This document shows positions 1 to 8,748 of a stretch of 36,729 bases of DNA, piece after piece. The notes under the pieces were generated by a model. That model searched no databases. It was not told the origin of the DNA and saw only the letters and a list, made by a program, of their open reading frames with translations. Within the stretch, counting starts at the first letter, position 1. The number at the start of each line of letters is the position of its first letter. The translations under genes and the position numbers were made by a program. The stretch lies in the NCBI GenBank assembly GCA_964549115.1, contig CAZJTX010000004.1:1-36729 (forward strand), in the 5' to 3' direction. The DNA comes from CAKOSP01 sp964549115. Its GTDB lineage: Bacteria > Bacillota_I > Bacilli_A > RF39 > UBA660.

Positions 1-1372
1 TGACTTCTTTTTGATATGGACTAATTAATACACTTGAATCACCCTGCCCTACATCAAAATATATCACTTGATAAGAAGAATCCAATTTAGGAATAATCTT
101 ATTAAATGTAAATAATATAAATAAATATAAAATTATAATTTTCTTTTTTAACGTAATGAAAATATATAATAATAAGTAATAAAAAAAGATAGCTAAAAAA
201 GACATCTTAGGAATGTTAATATTAATTGATATTCTATACAAAAAATCATTTAAAACCTCAAAAAAGCTCCATAAACGCATTAATAATGGGTCTATGCACT
301 TAAATAGAGTGGTAAGTAATGTTAATGGATATAATAGTAATGTTACAATTGGAACAAGGATAATATTATTTAATATACTTAAGATGTTTATTTCATAATT
401 TAGACTCACCGTGATTGGTAAACTTAATAAAAAAGCCATTGAAGAAGTATATAATAATTTTTTAAAATAAGATTTATCGTCTTTGTTACATAGTATTAAT
501 CCAAATGTAATTATAAATGAATATAAAAAAGAAATACTATAAATGTAAAAAGGATTTATAAGTAATAATAAAGTCATAGTTAAAAGTAATATTTTAAAAG
601 ACGTAATATGTAAGTTTTTATAAACGAAATATTCTTTTAAAATATAAAATATGACACATCTTAAAATAGAAATTCCAAAATTAGTTAAATATACATATAA
701 CATTAAAAAAGATATTATTATTAATCTTTTCTTATTTTTATTTAATTTTATTAATAATTTTTCTAAAATTAAAACAAATAAAGTTATATGCATACCAGAA
801 ATTGCCAATAAATGCGCTACTCCATTTATTTTATATAAATCATAAGTATAACTATCCAAATAATCCTTATTTCCTAATATATACAAATTCAAATAATTAT
901 AACTTTTAAATGTAAGAAAATACTTGTGAATTTTATATTTAACATTGTGATAAATTTTTTTACTTTCATATAATTTAAATTCTTTAGCCCTAAATGTTAC
1001 AAATATTTTATTGTTATATAAATATTTTTTGTAATTAAATGTATTAGGTATTGAATTATTTAATGGTTTGGACATTGTCCCTTTAAATGTAACAAAACTT
1101 CCAAGTAGAACAACGTTGTTAAAATAGTCTTTATTATAGTTATTATTAAAATAAAAAGTGACTTTAATTAATTCATCACTTTTTACTGTTAATGTTATAT
1201 ACTCTTTTTTTAAATTGTATTCTTTAATAACCCCTTTTACTGTATTTGTATTCAAATCATACTTTGTATCATATTTAATACAAACGGTCGTGATTAATAT
1301 GTATATAAATAAACATACTATAAGAATAAAATAAAATAAATTAGACTGTAATAAAATCTTTGAGATTTTCAA
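1..1372 (-). CDS. comEC: ComEC/Rec2 DNA-uptake channel protein, C-terminus beyond window edge
   Basis: Read on the minus strand, one frame stays open for about 457 codons to base 1, so the gene is cut by the window edge. ComEC is the inner-membrane channel that carries single-stranded transforming DNA into the cytoplasm. Visible are an N-terminal hydrophobic segment, an OB-like soluble part, the Competence-domain motif GVAHLLAISGMHI (bases about 800-840), many hydrophobic segments, and at the edge FDVGQGDSSVLIS, the start of the metallo-beta-lactamase-like domain. I chose a TTG start at 1372 because AGGAATAGG lies about 10 bases upstream and the frame then overlaps comEA by 32 bases; no ATG is available in the first part of the frame. 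It follows comEA directly, as in other Gram-positives. Identity is secure; the start is less certain. Confidence 0.9.
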   Translation of the reverse strand, partial: MKISKILLQSNLFYFILIVCLFIYILITTVCIKYDTKYDLNTNTVKGVIKEYNLKKEYITLTVKSDELIKVTFYFNNNYNKDYFNNVVLLGSFVTFKGTMSKPLNNSIPNTFNYKKYLYNNKIFVTFRAKEFKLYESKKIYHNVKYKIHKYFLTFKSYNYLNLYILGNKDYLDSYTYDLYKINGVAHLLAISGMHITLFVLILEKLLIKLNKNKKRLIIISFLMLYVYLTNFGISILRCVIFYILKEYFVYKNLHITSFKILLLTMTLLLLINPFYIYSISFLYSFIITFGLILCNKDDKSYFKKLLYTSSMAFLLSLPITVSLNYEINILSILNNIILVPIVTLLLYPLTLLTTLFKCIDPLLMRLWSFFEVLNDFLYRISININIPKMSFLAIFFYYLLLYIFITLKKKIIILYLFILFTFNKIIPKLDSSYQVIYFDVGQGDSSVLISPYQKEV

Positions 1373-2036
1373 AAGTTTTATCGCCTATTCCTGATACGTT
1401 TTTAATTTCTTCAATAGTTTTAAATGGACCATTCTTTTCTCTGTAAAATATGATATCTTCAGCTTTAGACTCCCCTATTCCATTTAAAGTCATCAACTCA
1501 GCAATCGTAGCTGTATTGATGTTAATTATTTTTGGAATACTGTCTTCTTCATTATTATCTGATTTTACTGGATCATTTGTATTAGTGATAATTGAAGCCC
1601 CTTCATTTAAACAAGAATCTATATATATTGTTTTAGTAGTACACTTATCATAATTATTTATTTTATTTAAATTTTTATATTGTGTTTTAGAATAAATATA
1701 TATTACTTGTTCATTGTCTAATACTTTACTTAAATTAATATTGTCTTTGTAAGCATTTTTAGTAAAACCACCAGCTTTTAATATTATGTCATTTATAATA
1801 CTCCCTTCTGGTAATTTATAAATTCCAGGTTTTTTAACTTCTCCTTTTAAATCGACTATGATTTCGTTGGGTATAACATTTACCTTCTCTTCATCTATTA
1901 TATTTGCCATTGTATTTTCAAATTGTTTTTCATTATTATGATTAGCAAATAAGTAAGATGTTTCTAATATTCCTAAAACTAATAAGACAATAATAATTCC
2001 GTATAATAATTTATAGTTATTAAGATATTTTTGCAT
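1341..2036 (-). CDS. comEA: ComEA-type competence DNA receptor
   Basis: Membrane-anchored double-stranded DNA receptor that feeds ComEC. The 231-residue protein has an N-terminal membrane segment (about residues 8-27), an SLBB-like beta domain (about 55-120, with VDLKGEVKKPGIYKL), a linker, and a C-terminal double helix-hairpin-helix DNA-binding domain beginning ININTATIAELMTLNGIG and ending near VSGIGDKTFENL. A longer frame exists from 2054, but AGGAG lies six bases before the ATG at 2036, inside that extension, so the shorter start is preferred. It overlaps the probable comEC start, which suggests translational coupling. Pilus (comG) genes are not in the window, so competence itself is not shown. 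Confidence 0.92.
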   Translation of the reverse strand: MQKYLNNYKLLYGIIIVLLVLGILETSYLFANHNNEKQFENTMANIIDEEKVNVIPNEIIVDLKGEVKKPGIYKLPEGSIINDIILKAGGFTKNAYKDNINLSKVLDNEQVIYIYSKTQYKNLNKINNYDKCTTKTIYIDSCLNEGASIITNTNDPVKSDNNEEDSIPKIININTATIAELMTLNGIGESKAEDIIFYREKNGPFKTIEEIKNVSGIGDKTFENLKDFITV

Positions 2037-2063
2037 AATTCTCCTTTCGAACATATATATCCA

Positions 2064-2093
2064 TAAAAAAAGAAATATCCTTTTTGATATTCC
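2064..2093 (-). terminator. Intrinsic terminator after ftsW
   Basis: On the minus strand an 8-bp stem (GGAATATC / GATATTTC, including one G-U pair) with a short A-rich loop is followed by CTTTTTTTAT. It lies between the ftsW stop and the comEA start and should separate the two transcripts. Confidence 0.65.
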
Positions 2094-2110
2094 AAATTTA
2101 ATAATTCATT

Positions 2111-3268
2111 TTATAAAGATTTAATTTCTAACTGTAATTTTTGTTGCTTATTTTCGATACTTACTCTTTGTGTTATAAATAATAAAGTCATAAACACTAT
2201 GGTAGATGATCCCCCATAACTAAGAAGTGGTAAAGGAACTCCAGTTAGAGGTATAACTCCCAGCACACCTAATAAATTAATCGAAATATGTAAAAAGAAT
2301 ATTGAAAAAGTTCCATATGCTAAAATACTATTTCTTAAATTATATGTATTTACAGATATTTTATATAATCTAAACAGTACAAACAAATATAATAAAATAA
2401 CAATAATTCCCACTATCAATCCAGCTTCTTCAACAATTATCGGAAATATAAAATCGGTATGACTCTCTGGTAGATATAGAGATTTTTGTTTACTCTCACC
2501 AAATCCAACACCAAATAAACCACCGTTTTTAATTGCTATAAAGCCATTACATACTTGATAACCAGTACTTTCTTTATATCTTGTACATGGTGCTTTATAT
2601 GTAAATCTATTCCACTGTCTTTCTGATAATAAAGTTTTAGCACCTATTGCTCCTAGAAGAACAAATATAATTAATGTGACAATCGTATTTCTTTTTACTT
2701 GTTTTTCTTTAGGATGTTTAAAAGGTATTGAAAGAAATATCATAGTACCAATTAAAAATAATATCATTGCCGATCCTAGATCTTTAGCTAAAAATATTAA
2801 ACCAGAAAACATAGCGGTTAAAATAAGAGGTACTAAATAAAACTTTTTTTTAATATTTTTCGTTTTATATAAAAAATTATAAAAAAGTGCACTAAATCCT
2901 ATCATAGTTAATTTAGCTAATTCGGATGGTTGTAATTTAAATATTTTTAAATCTATACTTCTTACATCAACATTGTTTATTTGTCTATATCCTATTAAAT
3001 AAATTAAAGATATAATTGTACTAAGCAATAAAAGAGCTACAAGAGGATTATATTTTTTAGTAGGAAAACGAATAATAAAACCAAATCCAATAAAGGTCAT
3101 AAAAACTATAAATATAAGTTGCCTTGTAAAGAAATGATATGTTTTATAATCATATCTTTGTATAGCGGTTACACTTGATGCACTAAAGATCATAACAAGG
3201 CCAAAAACCACTAATATAATAGTGGCAATTAATAAAGGCATATCCATATGTCGTATAGATTTCTTCAT
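2111..3268 (-). CDS. ftsW: FtsW, septal peptidoglycan glycosyltransferase (SEDS family)
   Basis: SEDS-family polytopic membrane protein that polymerises lipid II at the division septum with a class b PBP. The 385-residue protein has about ten hydrophobic segments. The signature GGLFGVGFGESKQK followed by YLPESHTDFIFPIIVEE is the FtsW form rather than RodA, which usually reads GxxxQ..FLPEQHTDFIF. The C-terminus carries PLLSYGGSS. A frame extension to 3295 exists, but GGAGAG five bases before the ATG at 3268 decides the start. It is a stand-alone gene with a terminator behind it and is divergent from def. FtsW over RodA is a motif-based judgement; the SEDS family is certain. Confidence 0.9.
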   Translation of the reverse strand: MKKSIRHMDMPLLIATIILVVFGLVMIFSASSVTAIQRYDYKTYHFFTRQLIFIVFMTFIGFGFIIRFPTKKYNPLVALLLLSTIISLIYLIGYRQINNVDVRSIDLKIFKLQPSELAKLTMIGFSALFYNFLYKTKNIKKKFYLVPLILTAMFSGLIFLAKDLGSAMILFLIGTMIFLSIPFKHPKEKQVKRNTIVTLIIFVLLGAIGAKTLLSERQWNRFTYKAPCTRYKESTGYQVCNGFIAIKNGGLFGVGFGESKQKSLYLPESHTDFIFPIIVEEAGLIVGIIVILLYLFVLFRLYKISVNTYNLRNSILAYGTFSIFFLHISINLLGVLGVIPLTGVPLPLLSYGGSSTIVFMTLLFITQRVSIENKQQKLQLEIKSL

Positions 3269-3304
3269 AGCCTCTCCTACTATAAATATTATCATATATT
3301 GTTT

Positions 3305-3360
3305 ATAGATGCTAAAATCTTTACAATTATTGATATTTTAATGTAAATATAAGCATCTAT
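3305..3360. promoter_or_regulatory. Nested dyad in the ftsW-def divergent promoter region
   Basis: Perfect outer arms ATAGATGCT (3305-3313) and AGCATCTAT (3352-3360) enclose inner arms TTTACA (3320-3325) and TGTAAA (3342-3347). The outer arms lie about where the -35 regions of the two divergent genes would be. This could be a shared operator; nothing in the window names a regulator. Confidence 0.45.
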
Positions 3361-3380
3361 CATTATTTTTAATTATTTAG

Positions 3381-3386
3381 TATAAT
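3381..3386 (+). promoter_or_regulatory. -10 element of def
   Basis: A consensus TATAAT lies 16 bases before the def ATG. The -35 position, 17 bases further up, is weak and falls on the end of the dyad's right arm. The 5' leader would be only about 10 bases, with GGTGAT serving as the ribosome binding site. Confidence 0.55.
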
Positions 3387-3401
3387 ATACGTGGTGATTT
3401 T

Positions 3402-3953
3402 ATGGAGTTACCTAAATTAAATATATTAGATGAATTTGATAGTGTGCTTAGAACAAAAAGTGAAAAAGTTACATTTCCACTTTCAAAAGAAGATAAAAAG
3501 TTAATACAGGACATGTTAACTTATTTAAAAATGAGTCAAAATGAGGAATATATAGAAAAGTATAATTTACGTCCTGGTATGGGACTGGCTTATATACAAT
3601 TAGGAATTCCTAAAAATATATTTGTGATAGCAAGTGAAAATGAAGACGGGACATTTGATGAACACGTTATTATAAATCCTAGAATTATTAGTAAAAGTGA
3701 AGAATTAATATATGTTGGTGAAGGCGAAGGATGTTTAAGTGTTAATAGAGAAGTAGATGGTATTGTACCTCGTAATGCTAGAACAACGATTGAATATAAT
3801 GATATTAATGGAAATTTATGTACTATAAGAGTTAGAGAAGATATATCAGTTGCATTCCAACATGAAATTGATCACTTAAATGGTATTATATTTGTAGATT
3901 ACATAGATAAAGATAATCCATTTAAAAATAGTGATAAAATGAGAGAAATATAA
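3402..3953 (+). CDS. def: Peptide deformylase
   Basis: Removes the N-formyl group from nascent proteins, using a metal ion (usually Fe2+). All three family motifs are present in the 183-residue protein: motif 1 as GMGLAYIQLG (about residues 59-68; the usual form is GxGLAAxQ), motif 2 EGCLSV with the metal-ligand cysteine (about 108-113), and motif 3 QHEIDHLNG with the two histidine ligands and the catalytic glutamate (about 152-160). Length matches type 2 deformylases of Firmicutes. ATG start behind GGTGAT. Monocistronic, with a bidirectional terminator immediately after the stop. Confidence 0.95.
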   Translation: MELPKLNILDEFDSVLRTKSEKVTFPLSKEDKKLIQDMLTYLKMSQNEEYIEKYNLRPGMGLAYIQLGIPKNIFVIASENEDGTFDEHVIINPRIISKSEELIYVGEGEGCLSVNREVDGIVPRNARTTIEYNDINGNLCTIRVREDISVAFQHEIDHLNGIIFVDYIDKDNPFKNSDKMREI

Positions 3954-3977
3954 AAAAGAGTTTGACACTCTTTTTTT
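3952..3977. terminator. Bidirectional terminator between def and smc
   Basis: A perfect 10-bp stem AAAAAAGAGT / ACTCTTTTTT with loop TTGAC gives a U-tract on either strand. It touches both the def stop and the smc stop, so it should end both convergent transcripts. Confidence 0.8.
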
Positions 3978-6885
3978 AATCACTTAATTTAGCACTTACT
4001 AATTTACTTACTCCTGATTCTTGCATTGTTACTCCGTATAAGACATCCGCGTATTCCATCATTCTTTTTTTATGGGTTACTAAGATAAATTGACTATTTT
4101 TTTGTTTTTCACGGATATATTCTCCAAATAAGTCTACGTTTGCTTCGTCTAATGCTGCTTCTGCTTCATCTAATATAATAAAAGGTACGGGTTTGATATT
4201 TAAAATAGCAAATAACAATGAAATAGCCGCTAATGATTTTTCGCCTCCAGATAATGCCATCGTAGATGTTATTTTCTTTCCTGGTGGAATTGCAATCATT
4301 TCTACTCCTGTATTTAATATATCTTCAGGATTAGTTAAATATAAATCCCCTCTTCCGCCTTTAAATATATCTTTAAACACTTTTTTATATTCAACTCTTA
4401 CTTCTTCAAATGATTCTTTAAATTTATCAATCATTATTTCATCCATCTCTAATATAATTTCTTCTAAGTCTTCACTTGAAGTTAATAAATCTTCTTCTTG
4501 TTGTTGTAAAAACTCATATCGTGTTTTTAATCTATCATATTCTTTTATACTACCAGTATTAACTTCTCCTAATTTATTCATTACTCTTTTTAGTCTTTTA
4601 ACTTTGTCTCTAGCTAAATTTACATCGATATCTAAAATATATTTTTCACTTGCAGCTTCATATGTTAGTTCATATTCTTCACTTAAATTTACTAACAAGT
4701 TTTCTATTTTAACTTCTAGTTTACTCAACTCAATTTCAATTTCTTTTGTTTGACTATTTATATTATTAATTTCATTGTTTTTAATTTTATAATCATTTTC
4801 CAATGTCAAAATATTATTTTGAACATCGTCCTTTTTATCTTTTAAATTTAACAAATTATTTTCTAATAATATTTTTTCTTCTTTTAAATTAGATATTTTA
4901 TCAATTAAATTTATAATTTCTTTATCCAAGGTATTATTTATAATATTGTCCATACTAGATAATTCTTTTTCAAGACTTTCATATTCTGCTTTTAATTCAT
5001 TAAATGTAGTAGTTTTATTATTTATAATTTCATTTAATTTAAATGTTTCTTCATAATATGATTCTTTTTTATTATTTAAATTAATAAATTCATTATTATA
5101 TTCTTCATATTGTTTTATTAATTTGTTTAATTTTGTTTCTTCTTCATTAAGAGCATTTATTGTTTTATTAAGTTCATATTTATAATCTTTATTTAGTGAT
5201 TCATTACCTCCTGATATACTTCCACCAGGAAATGATACATCTCCATCTAACGAGACTATTTTATATCTATAATTAGTTAGTTTAGCAATTTTATTTAAAG
5301 AGTTAATATCATTTACTATTAATACATTCCCCAGTTGGTTTTCGACTATATTCCTAAATTTATCATCATATTCCACCAAATCTGAGGCGATGCCTAAAAA
5401 TTCGTTATCATTTAAATTTGGATTACTATATCTACTTTTAATTGTATCTAATGGGAAAAATGTTGCCCTTCCTAAGTTGTTATCTTTTAAATAATTAATG
5501 GCATTTTTAGCAGCATTAAAATCTTTTACAACTAAAAAATTACTTGAAAACCCTAATGCTGTATTTATTGCAGTAGAATATTTAATTGGTATATCTATAA
5601 TACCTCCAATGGTATTATAAATGTTTTTTAATAAAGGATTATTTAATATGTTTCTTACAGACCTAGGTAATCCTTCTTTATTTAATAAATTTTGTTCTAA
5701 AATTTCTTTTTTATTTTTTAAAAACAAAATTCTTTTTTCTGAATCTTCCATATAATTATTAGTGTTAGTTCTATTTAATTTAATAGATAATAGTTTGTCT
5801 TCCAAATTTGATAAAGAATTTTTATTATCTAATGATTTTTTATTTAAATCGTTTAACTCATGCATATATACATTTACATCTTTTTTAAGTTGAGCTTCTT
5901 TATTTTTTAAAGTTAAAATATTTTCATTTATAGTTTCTTTATCTATTTTGAATTTTGATCTTTCTTCTAAGATTAATTTATCACTATTTAAAGTAGATAA
6001 ATTATCGTTAATTTTAATTAGTTCATAATTTAATTTGCTAATATTGTCATCTAATTTTAAGTTTTCTAGTTTTAAAGCTTCAATATCTTTTAAATCTACA
6101 AAACTATCAGCCTTTTTCAAATCATCATATAAATTTTCTAAGTCATATTTTAAATCGTTATATCTTTTGTTATATTCTTCTATATCATTTGCTATTAATG
6201 CTATTTCAGTGTTAACTAAATCATCTTTAATTTCTAAATACTTCTTAGCATCTTCACTTTGTTTTTTAAGTGGTAGTACTGTTTCACTTAATTCATCAAT
6301 TACTAATCTTATACTAGATATATTTATTTTAGTTCTATCTAATTTTCTAATCGCTTCTTCTTTTCTTTTTTTGTATTTTAAAACTCCTGCAGCAGATTCA
6401 AAAAGTATTCTTCTTTCTAAAGGTTTATAATTTACAATATCAACAATATTACCTTGGGATATAATGTTAAAGGCATTTTGGCCTGCTCCTTTGTCTAAAA
6501 ATAGTTCATGAACATCTTTTAATCTTACTTTTGCTCCATTTATAAAATAATCATTTTCACCTGTTTTATATACTTCTCTTTTAATTTCCACTTCATTAAA
6601 TTCAGAATTTAAATAATTATCCGAATTATCAAATACCAATGATACACTTGCTTTTTTTAATTCATCTCTAGTTTTAGATCCTGAAAAGATAACATCACTC
6701 ATTCCGCTTGATGCTCTTAATGATTTAGCAGATTGTTCACCTAATACCCACCTGACAGCGTCAACAATGTTACTTTTACCACTACCATTTGGTCCTACTA
6801 TTGCTGTAATTTCTTTATTAAATAAAATATTTGTATTATCAGCAAAAGATTTAAATCCTTTTAATTTTATACTCTTAAGATACAT
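3976..6885 (-). CDS. smc: Chromosome segregation ATPase SMC, short-armed form
   Basis: Chromosome-organising ATPase that works with ScpA and ScpB. The Walker A motif GPNGSGKS is at residues 31-38, the signature LSGGEK begins at about 878 and Walker B FIILDE at about 902-907. The hinge spans roughly 405-565 and contains the conserved GSISGG near 555-560. Between head and hinge are Lys/Asn/Glu-rich coiled coils. At 969 residues it is about 200 shorter than typical Bacillus SMC (near 1190); the shortening is in both coil arms while heads and hinge look complete. AGGTGA precedes the ATG, and rnc ends 10 bases upstream, so the two are probably cotranscribed, an order common in Firmicutes. Confidence 0.95.
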   Translation of the reverse strand: MYLKSIKLKGFKSFADNTNILFNKEITAIVGPNGSGKSNIVDAVRWVLGEQSAKSLRASSGMSDVIFSGSKTRDELKKASVSLVFDNSDNYLNSEFNEVEIKREVYKTGENDYFINGAKVRLKDVHELFLDKGAGQNAFNIISQGNIVDIVNYKPLERRILFESAAGVLKYKKRKEEAIRKLDRTKINISSIRLVIDELSETVLPLKKQSEDAKKYLEIKDDLVNTEIALIANDIEEYNKRYNDLKYDLENLYDDLKKADSFVDLKDIEALKLENLKLDDNISKLNYELIKINDNLSTLNSDKLILEERSKFKIDKETINENILTLKNKEAQLKKDVNVYMHELNDLNKKSLDNKNSLSNLEDKLLSIKLNRTNTNNYMEDSEKRILFLKNKKEILEQNLLNKEGLPRSVRNILNNPLLKNIYNTIGGIIDIPIKYSTAINTALGFSSNFLVVKDFNAAKNAINYLKDNNLGRATFFPLDTIKSRYSNPNLNDNEFLGIASDLVEYDDKFRNIVENQLGNVLIVNDINSLNKIAKLTNYRYKIVSLDGDVSFPGGSISGGNESLNKDYKYELNKTINALNEEETKLNKLIKQYEEYNNEFINLNNKKESYYEETFKLNEIINNKTTTFNELKAEYESLEKELSSMDNIINNTLDKEIINLIDKISNLKEEKILLENNLLNLKDKKDDVQNNILTLENDYKIKNNEINNINSQTKEIEIELSKLEVKIENLLVNLSEEYELTYEAASEKYILDIDVNLARDKVKRLKRVMNKLGEVNTGSIKEYDRLKTRYEFLQQQEEDLLTSSEDLEEIILEMDEIMIDKFKESFEEVRVEYKKVFKDIFKGGRGDLYLTNPEDILNTGVEMIAIPPGKKITSTMALSGGEKSLAAISLLFAILNIKPVPFIILDEAEAALDEANVDLFGEYIREKQKNSQFILVTHKKRMMEYADVLYGVTMQESGVSKLVSAKLSD

Positions 6886-6895
6886 AATTCACCTT

Positions 6896-7543
6896 TTATA
6901 CTTTTTTATTAAAAGCATTCTTAGCCGCTTCTTGTTCGGCTTCTTTTTTGCTTTTTCCAGTTCCTGTTCCATATATATTTTTACCAACTCTAGCTTCAAC
7001 TTTAAATTGTTTGTTATTGCCTGAGCCTCGTTCTTTAACTACAACATAATCAACTGAGTTATTGTTTGCTTGAATTAATTCTTGTAAAGCAGATTTATAG
7101 TCACTAAAAAATAATTTATCTTCTTTAATTGAAGGTATAACTGTTTTATAAATAAACTTTTTAGCGGTATAAAAACCTTGATCAATAAAAATAACTGCGA
7201 TAATCGCTTCAAACACATCAGCAATAATTGATTCATTAATTTTATTCTTTTGCCCTTCACCTAATCTAATATAATCATTTAAATTAATTTGATTACCATA
7301 ATAAGCTAAAGCTTGTTCACAAACAAATGATGCTCTTTTTTTACTCATATCTCCTTCGTTTAATGTTGTTTTTTTATAAAAATAATCACTAACGATAGCA
7401 TTTAAGATAGAATCGCCTAAATACTCCAAACGTTCGTAATTATTGGTGTTTTTATGCTCATTAGAATAAGAAGAATGTGTTAATGCTTCTTCTAGTAATT
7501 TTTTATTTTTAATTTTAATATTATATTTTTTTAAAAAATTCAT
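6896..7543 (-). CDS. rnc: Ribonuclease III
   Basis: Double-strand-specific endoribonuclease that processes rRNA precursors and structured mRNA. The 215-residue protein has the RNase III domain with signature ERLEYLGDSILNAIV and a second acidic cluster near ADVFEAIIAVIF, followed by a C-terminal dsRNA-binding domain (about residues 145-213) ending GKSKKEAEQEAAKNAF. A longer frame opens at 7597, but a consensus TATAAT at 7566-7571 lies inside that extension, so I take the ATG at 7543 (MNFLKKYN), which has GGAT eight bases upstream. It leads the rnc-smc pair. Confidence 0.94.
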   Translation of the reverse strand: MNFLKKYNIKIKNKKLLEEALTHSSYSNEHKNTNNYERLEYLGDSILNAIVSDYFYKKTTLNEGDMSKKRASFVCEQALAYYGNQINLNDYIRLGEGQKNKINESIIADVFEAIIAVIFIDQGFYTAKKFIYKTVIPSIKEDKLFFSDYKSALQELIQANNNSVDYVVVKERGSGNNKQFKVEARVGKNIYGTGTGKSKKEAEQEAAKNAFNKKV

Positions 7544-7565
7544 AATATCATATCCATCCTTATCA

Positions 7566-7571
7566 ATTATA
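7566..7571 (-). promoter_or_regulatory. -10 element of rnc-smc
   Basis: Minus-strand TATAAT 22 bases before the preferred rnc ATG. The -35 candidate (TTTATA at 17-bp spacing) is weak. It is divergent from the yidD promoter at 7598-7626. Confidence 0.5.
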
Positions 7572-7597
7572 GCAAAAAACCGAGTAAATATAAACAA

Positions 7598-7626
7598 TTT
7601 ACAAAGCAGGTAAAATATTGTAAAAT
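7598..7626 (+). promoter_or_regulatory. Promoter of yidD and the lipoprotein gene
   Basis: TTTACA (7598-7603) and TAAAAT (7621-7626) with an exact 17-bp spacer; AGGAG for yidD follows at 7633. Confidence 0.5.
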
Positions 7627-7643
7627 TGTTATAGGAGCGAGTT

Positions 7644-7859
7644 GTGAAAACATTAGTAGTAAAAATGATTAAAATGTATCAAAAAGTTCCGACACGAATA
7701 CATAATAGATGTAGATTTTATCCAACTTGTAGTAACTATATGTTGGAAGCAATAGACAAACACGGTCTTATAAAAGGTGTTTTTTTAGGAATAAAAAGGA
7801 TATTGAGATGTAATCCATTTGGTAAAAGTGGTTATGATCCCGTGCCAGATAAGGAGTAA
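7644..7859 (+). CDS. yidD: YidD membrane protein insertion efficiency factor
   Basis: Small 71-residue basic protein of the YidD (UPF0161, haemolytic) family, associated in other bacteria with YidC-dependent membrane protein insertion. The family core is clear: YQKVPTRIHNRCRFYPTCSNYMLEAI followed by GLIKGVFLGIKRILRCNPF and a C-terminal DPVP. It starts at GTG with AGGAG six bases upstream. Here it stands apart from rpmH/rnpA/yidC, where it often sits, and is followed after one base by a lipoprotein gene, so the two are almost certainly cotranscribed. Confidence 0.93.
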   Translation: MKTLVVKMIKMYQKVPTRIHNRCRFYPTCSNYMLEAIDKHGLIKGVFLGIKRILRCNPFGKSGYDPVPDKE

Positions 7860-7860
7860 A

Positions 7861-8700
7861 ATGAGAAAATTTGTATTAAGCATGATTTTAATGTTGTTTT
7901 TAGGAGGTTGTACTTTTAATAAAGATCCGTTAGATGGCGCAGAAATTAGAACTACAACATACCCTGTTACATATCTAACAAATAAACTTTATGGTGAATT
8001 TGGTGAAATTAATAGTATATATCCAGAGGGAGCGTCATCTTATGAATATAAATTAACTGAAAAACAAATCAATAATTTTGCTAAAAGTAATTTATTTATA
8101 TATAACGGTTTAACTGAAGAAAAAAATATAGCTAAAAAATTAGTGAATAAAAACAAAAACATTTTATTGATTGACGTATCGTATGGCTTATCACTAACTA
8201 ATGAAGTTCCAGAGCTATGGTTAAGCCCAAACAATTATTTGATGTTAGCTAAAAATATAAAAGATCACTTAAATGAATATTTAAATAATAAATATATAGT
8301 TGAAAAAGTAAATGAAAATTACGATGAATTAGCCGAAATTTTATCTTTGATGGATGTAGATATTAGAAAACTTGGTTCATCGGCATTAGAACAAAATGAA
8401 AATACTATATTAGTTACTTCTAATGCATTTAAATATTTGGAAAATTATGGTTTTAATGTTATATCCCTAGAAGAGACAGATTTATCGAAAGATGTAATAA
8501 TCCAAAATTTTAAAAATAAATATTATTTAGCATTTATTAATGATTTTTCGATTACAAATAGTTTAACTCAAGAAATACTTTTAAACTATGATGGAAAGGT
8601 TATTACAATAAATAATCTTACCGATGAAAGTGAAGATGAAGATTATTTAAGTATAATGGCAAAATTTATAAATGATTTAGAAAATTTGGTTATGGAGTAA
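7861..8700 (+). CDS. ZnuA/AdcA-fold lipoprotein lacking the metal-ligand histidines
   Basis: A 279-residue lipoprotein: signal peptide with lipobox FLGGC (Cys17), then a sequence that follows the zinc/manganese ABC substrate-binding family throughout, including YNGLTEEKN, ELWLSPNNYLMLAKNI and the C-terminal EDYLSIM. At the positions where the family has its ligands the residues differ: the PHxYE histidine reads as serine (near 59-60), DPHVWL reads VPELWL (Glu118), and the SHxAFxYL histidine reads Asn188; the fourth ligand region reads FINDFS. The His-rich loop is also absent. Zinc binding in the usual way is therefore unlikely. No ABC permease or ATPase of the family is adjacent. Start chosen at 7861, behind AAGGAG; a longer frame overlaps yidD. 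Confidence 0.8.
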   Translation: MRKFVLSMILMLFLGGCTFNKDPLDGAEIRTTTYPVTYLTNKLYGEFGEINSIYPEGASSYEYKLTEKQINNFAKSNLFIYNGLTEEKNIAKKLVNKNKNILLIDVSYGLSLTNEVPELWLSPNNYLMLAKNIKDHLNEYLNNKYIVEKVNENYDELAEILSLMDVDIRKLGSSALEQNENTILVTSNAFKYLENYGFNVISLEETDLSKDVIIQNFKNKYYLAFINDFSITNSLTQEILLNYDGKVITINNLTDESEDEDYLSIMAKFINDLENLVME

Positions 8701-8729
8701 TTGACAAATTAGCTTAATTTAGATAAAAT
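8701..8729 (+). promoter_or_regulatory. Promoter of tRNA-Ser
   Basis: Perfect TTGACA directly after the lipoprotein stop codon, 17-bp spacer, TAAAAT at 8724-8729. The tRNA begins 20 bases on. Confidence 0.75.
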
Positions 8730-8748
8730 TAAATGGCTAATTAGTTGT

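Noticed and set aside
213..845. Two plus-strand open frames of 61 and 64 codons
   Set aside because: They lie antisense to the clear comEC frame, lack binding sites and encode no recognisable protein.
4193..7024. Several plus-strand open frames opposite smc and rnc
   Set aside because: They mirror the coiled-coil and P-loop codons of smc and rnc and have no start signals.
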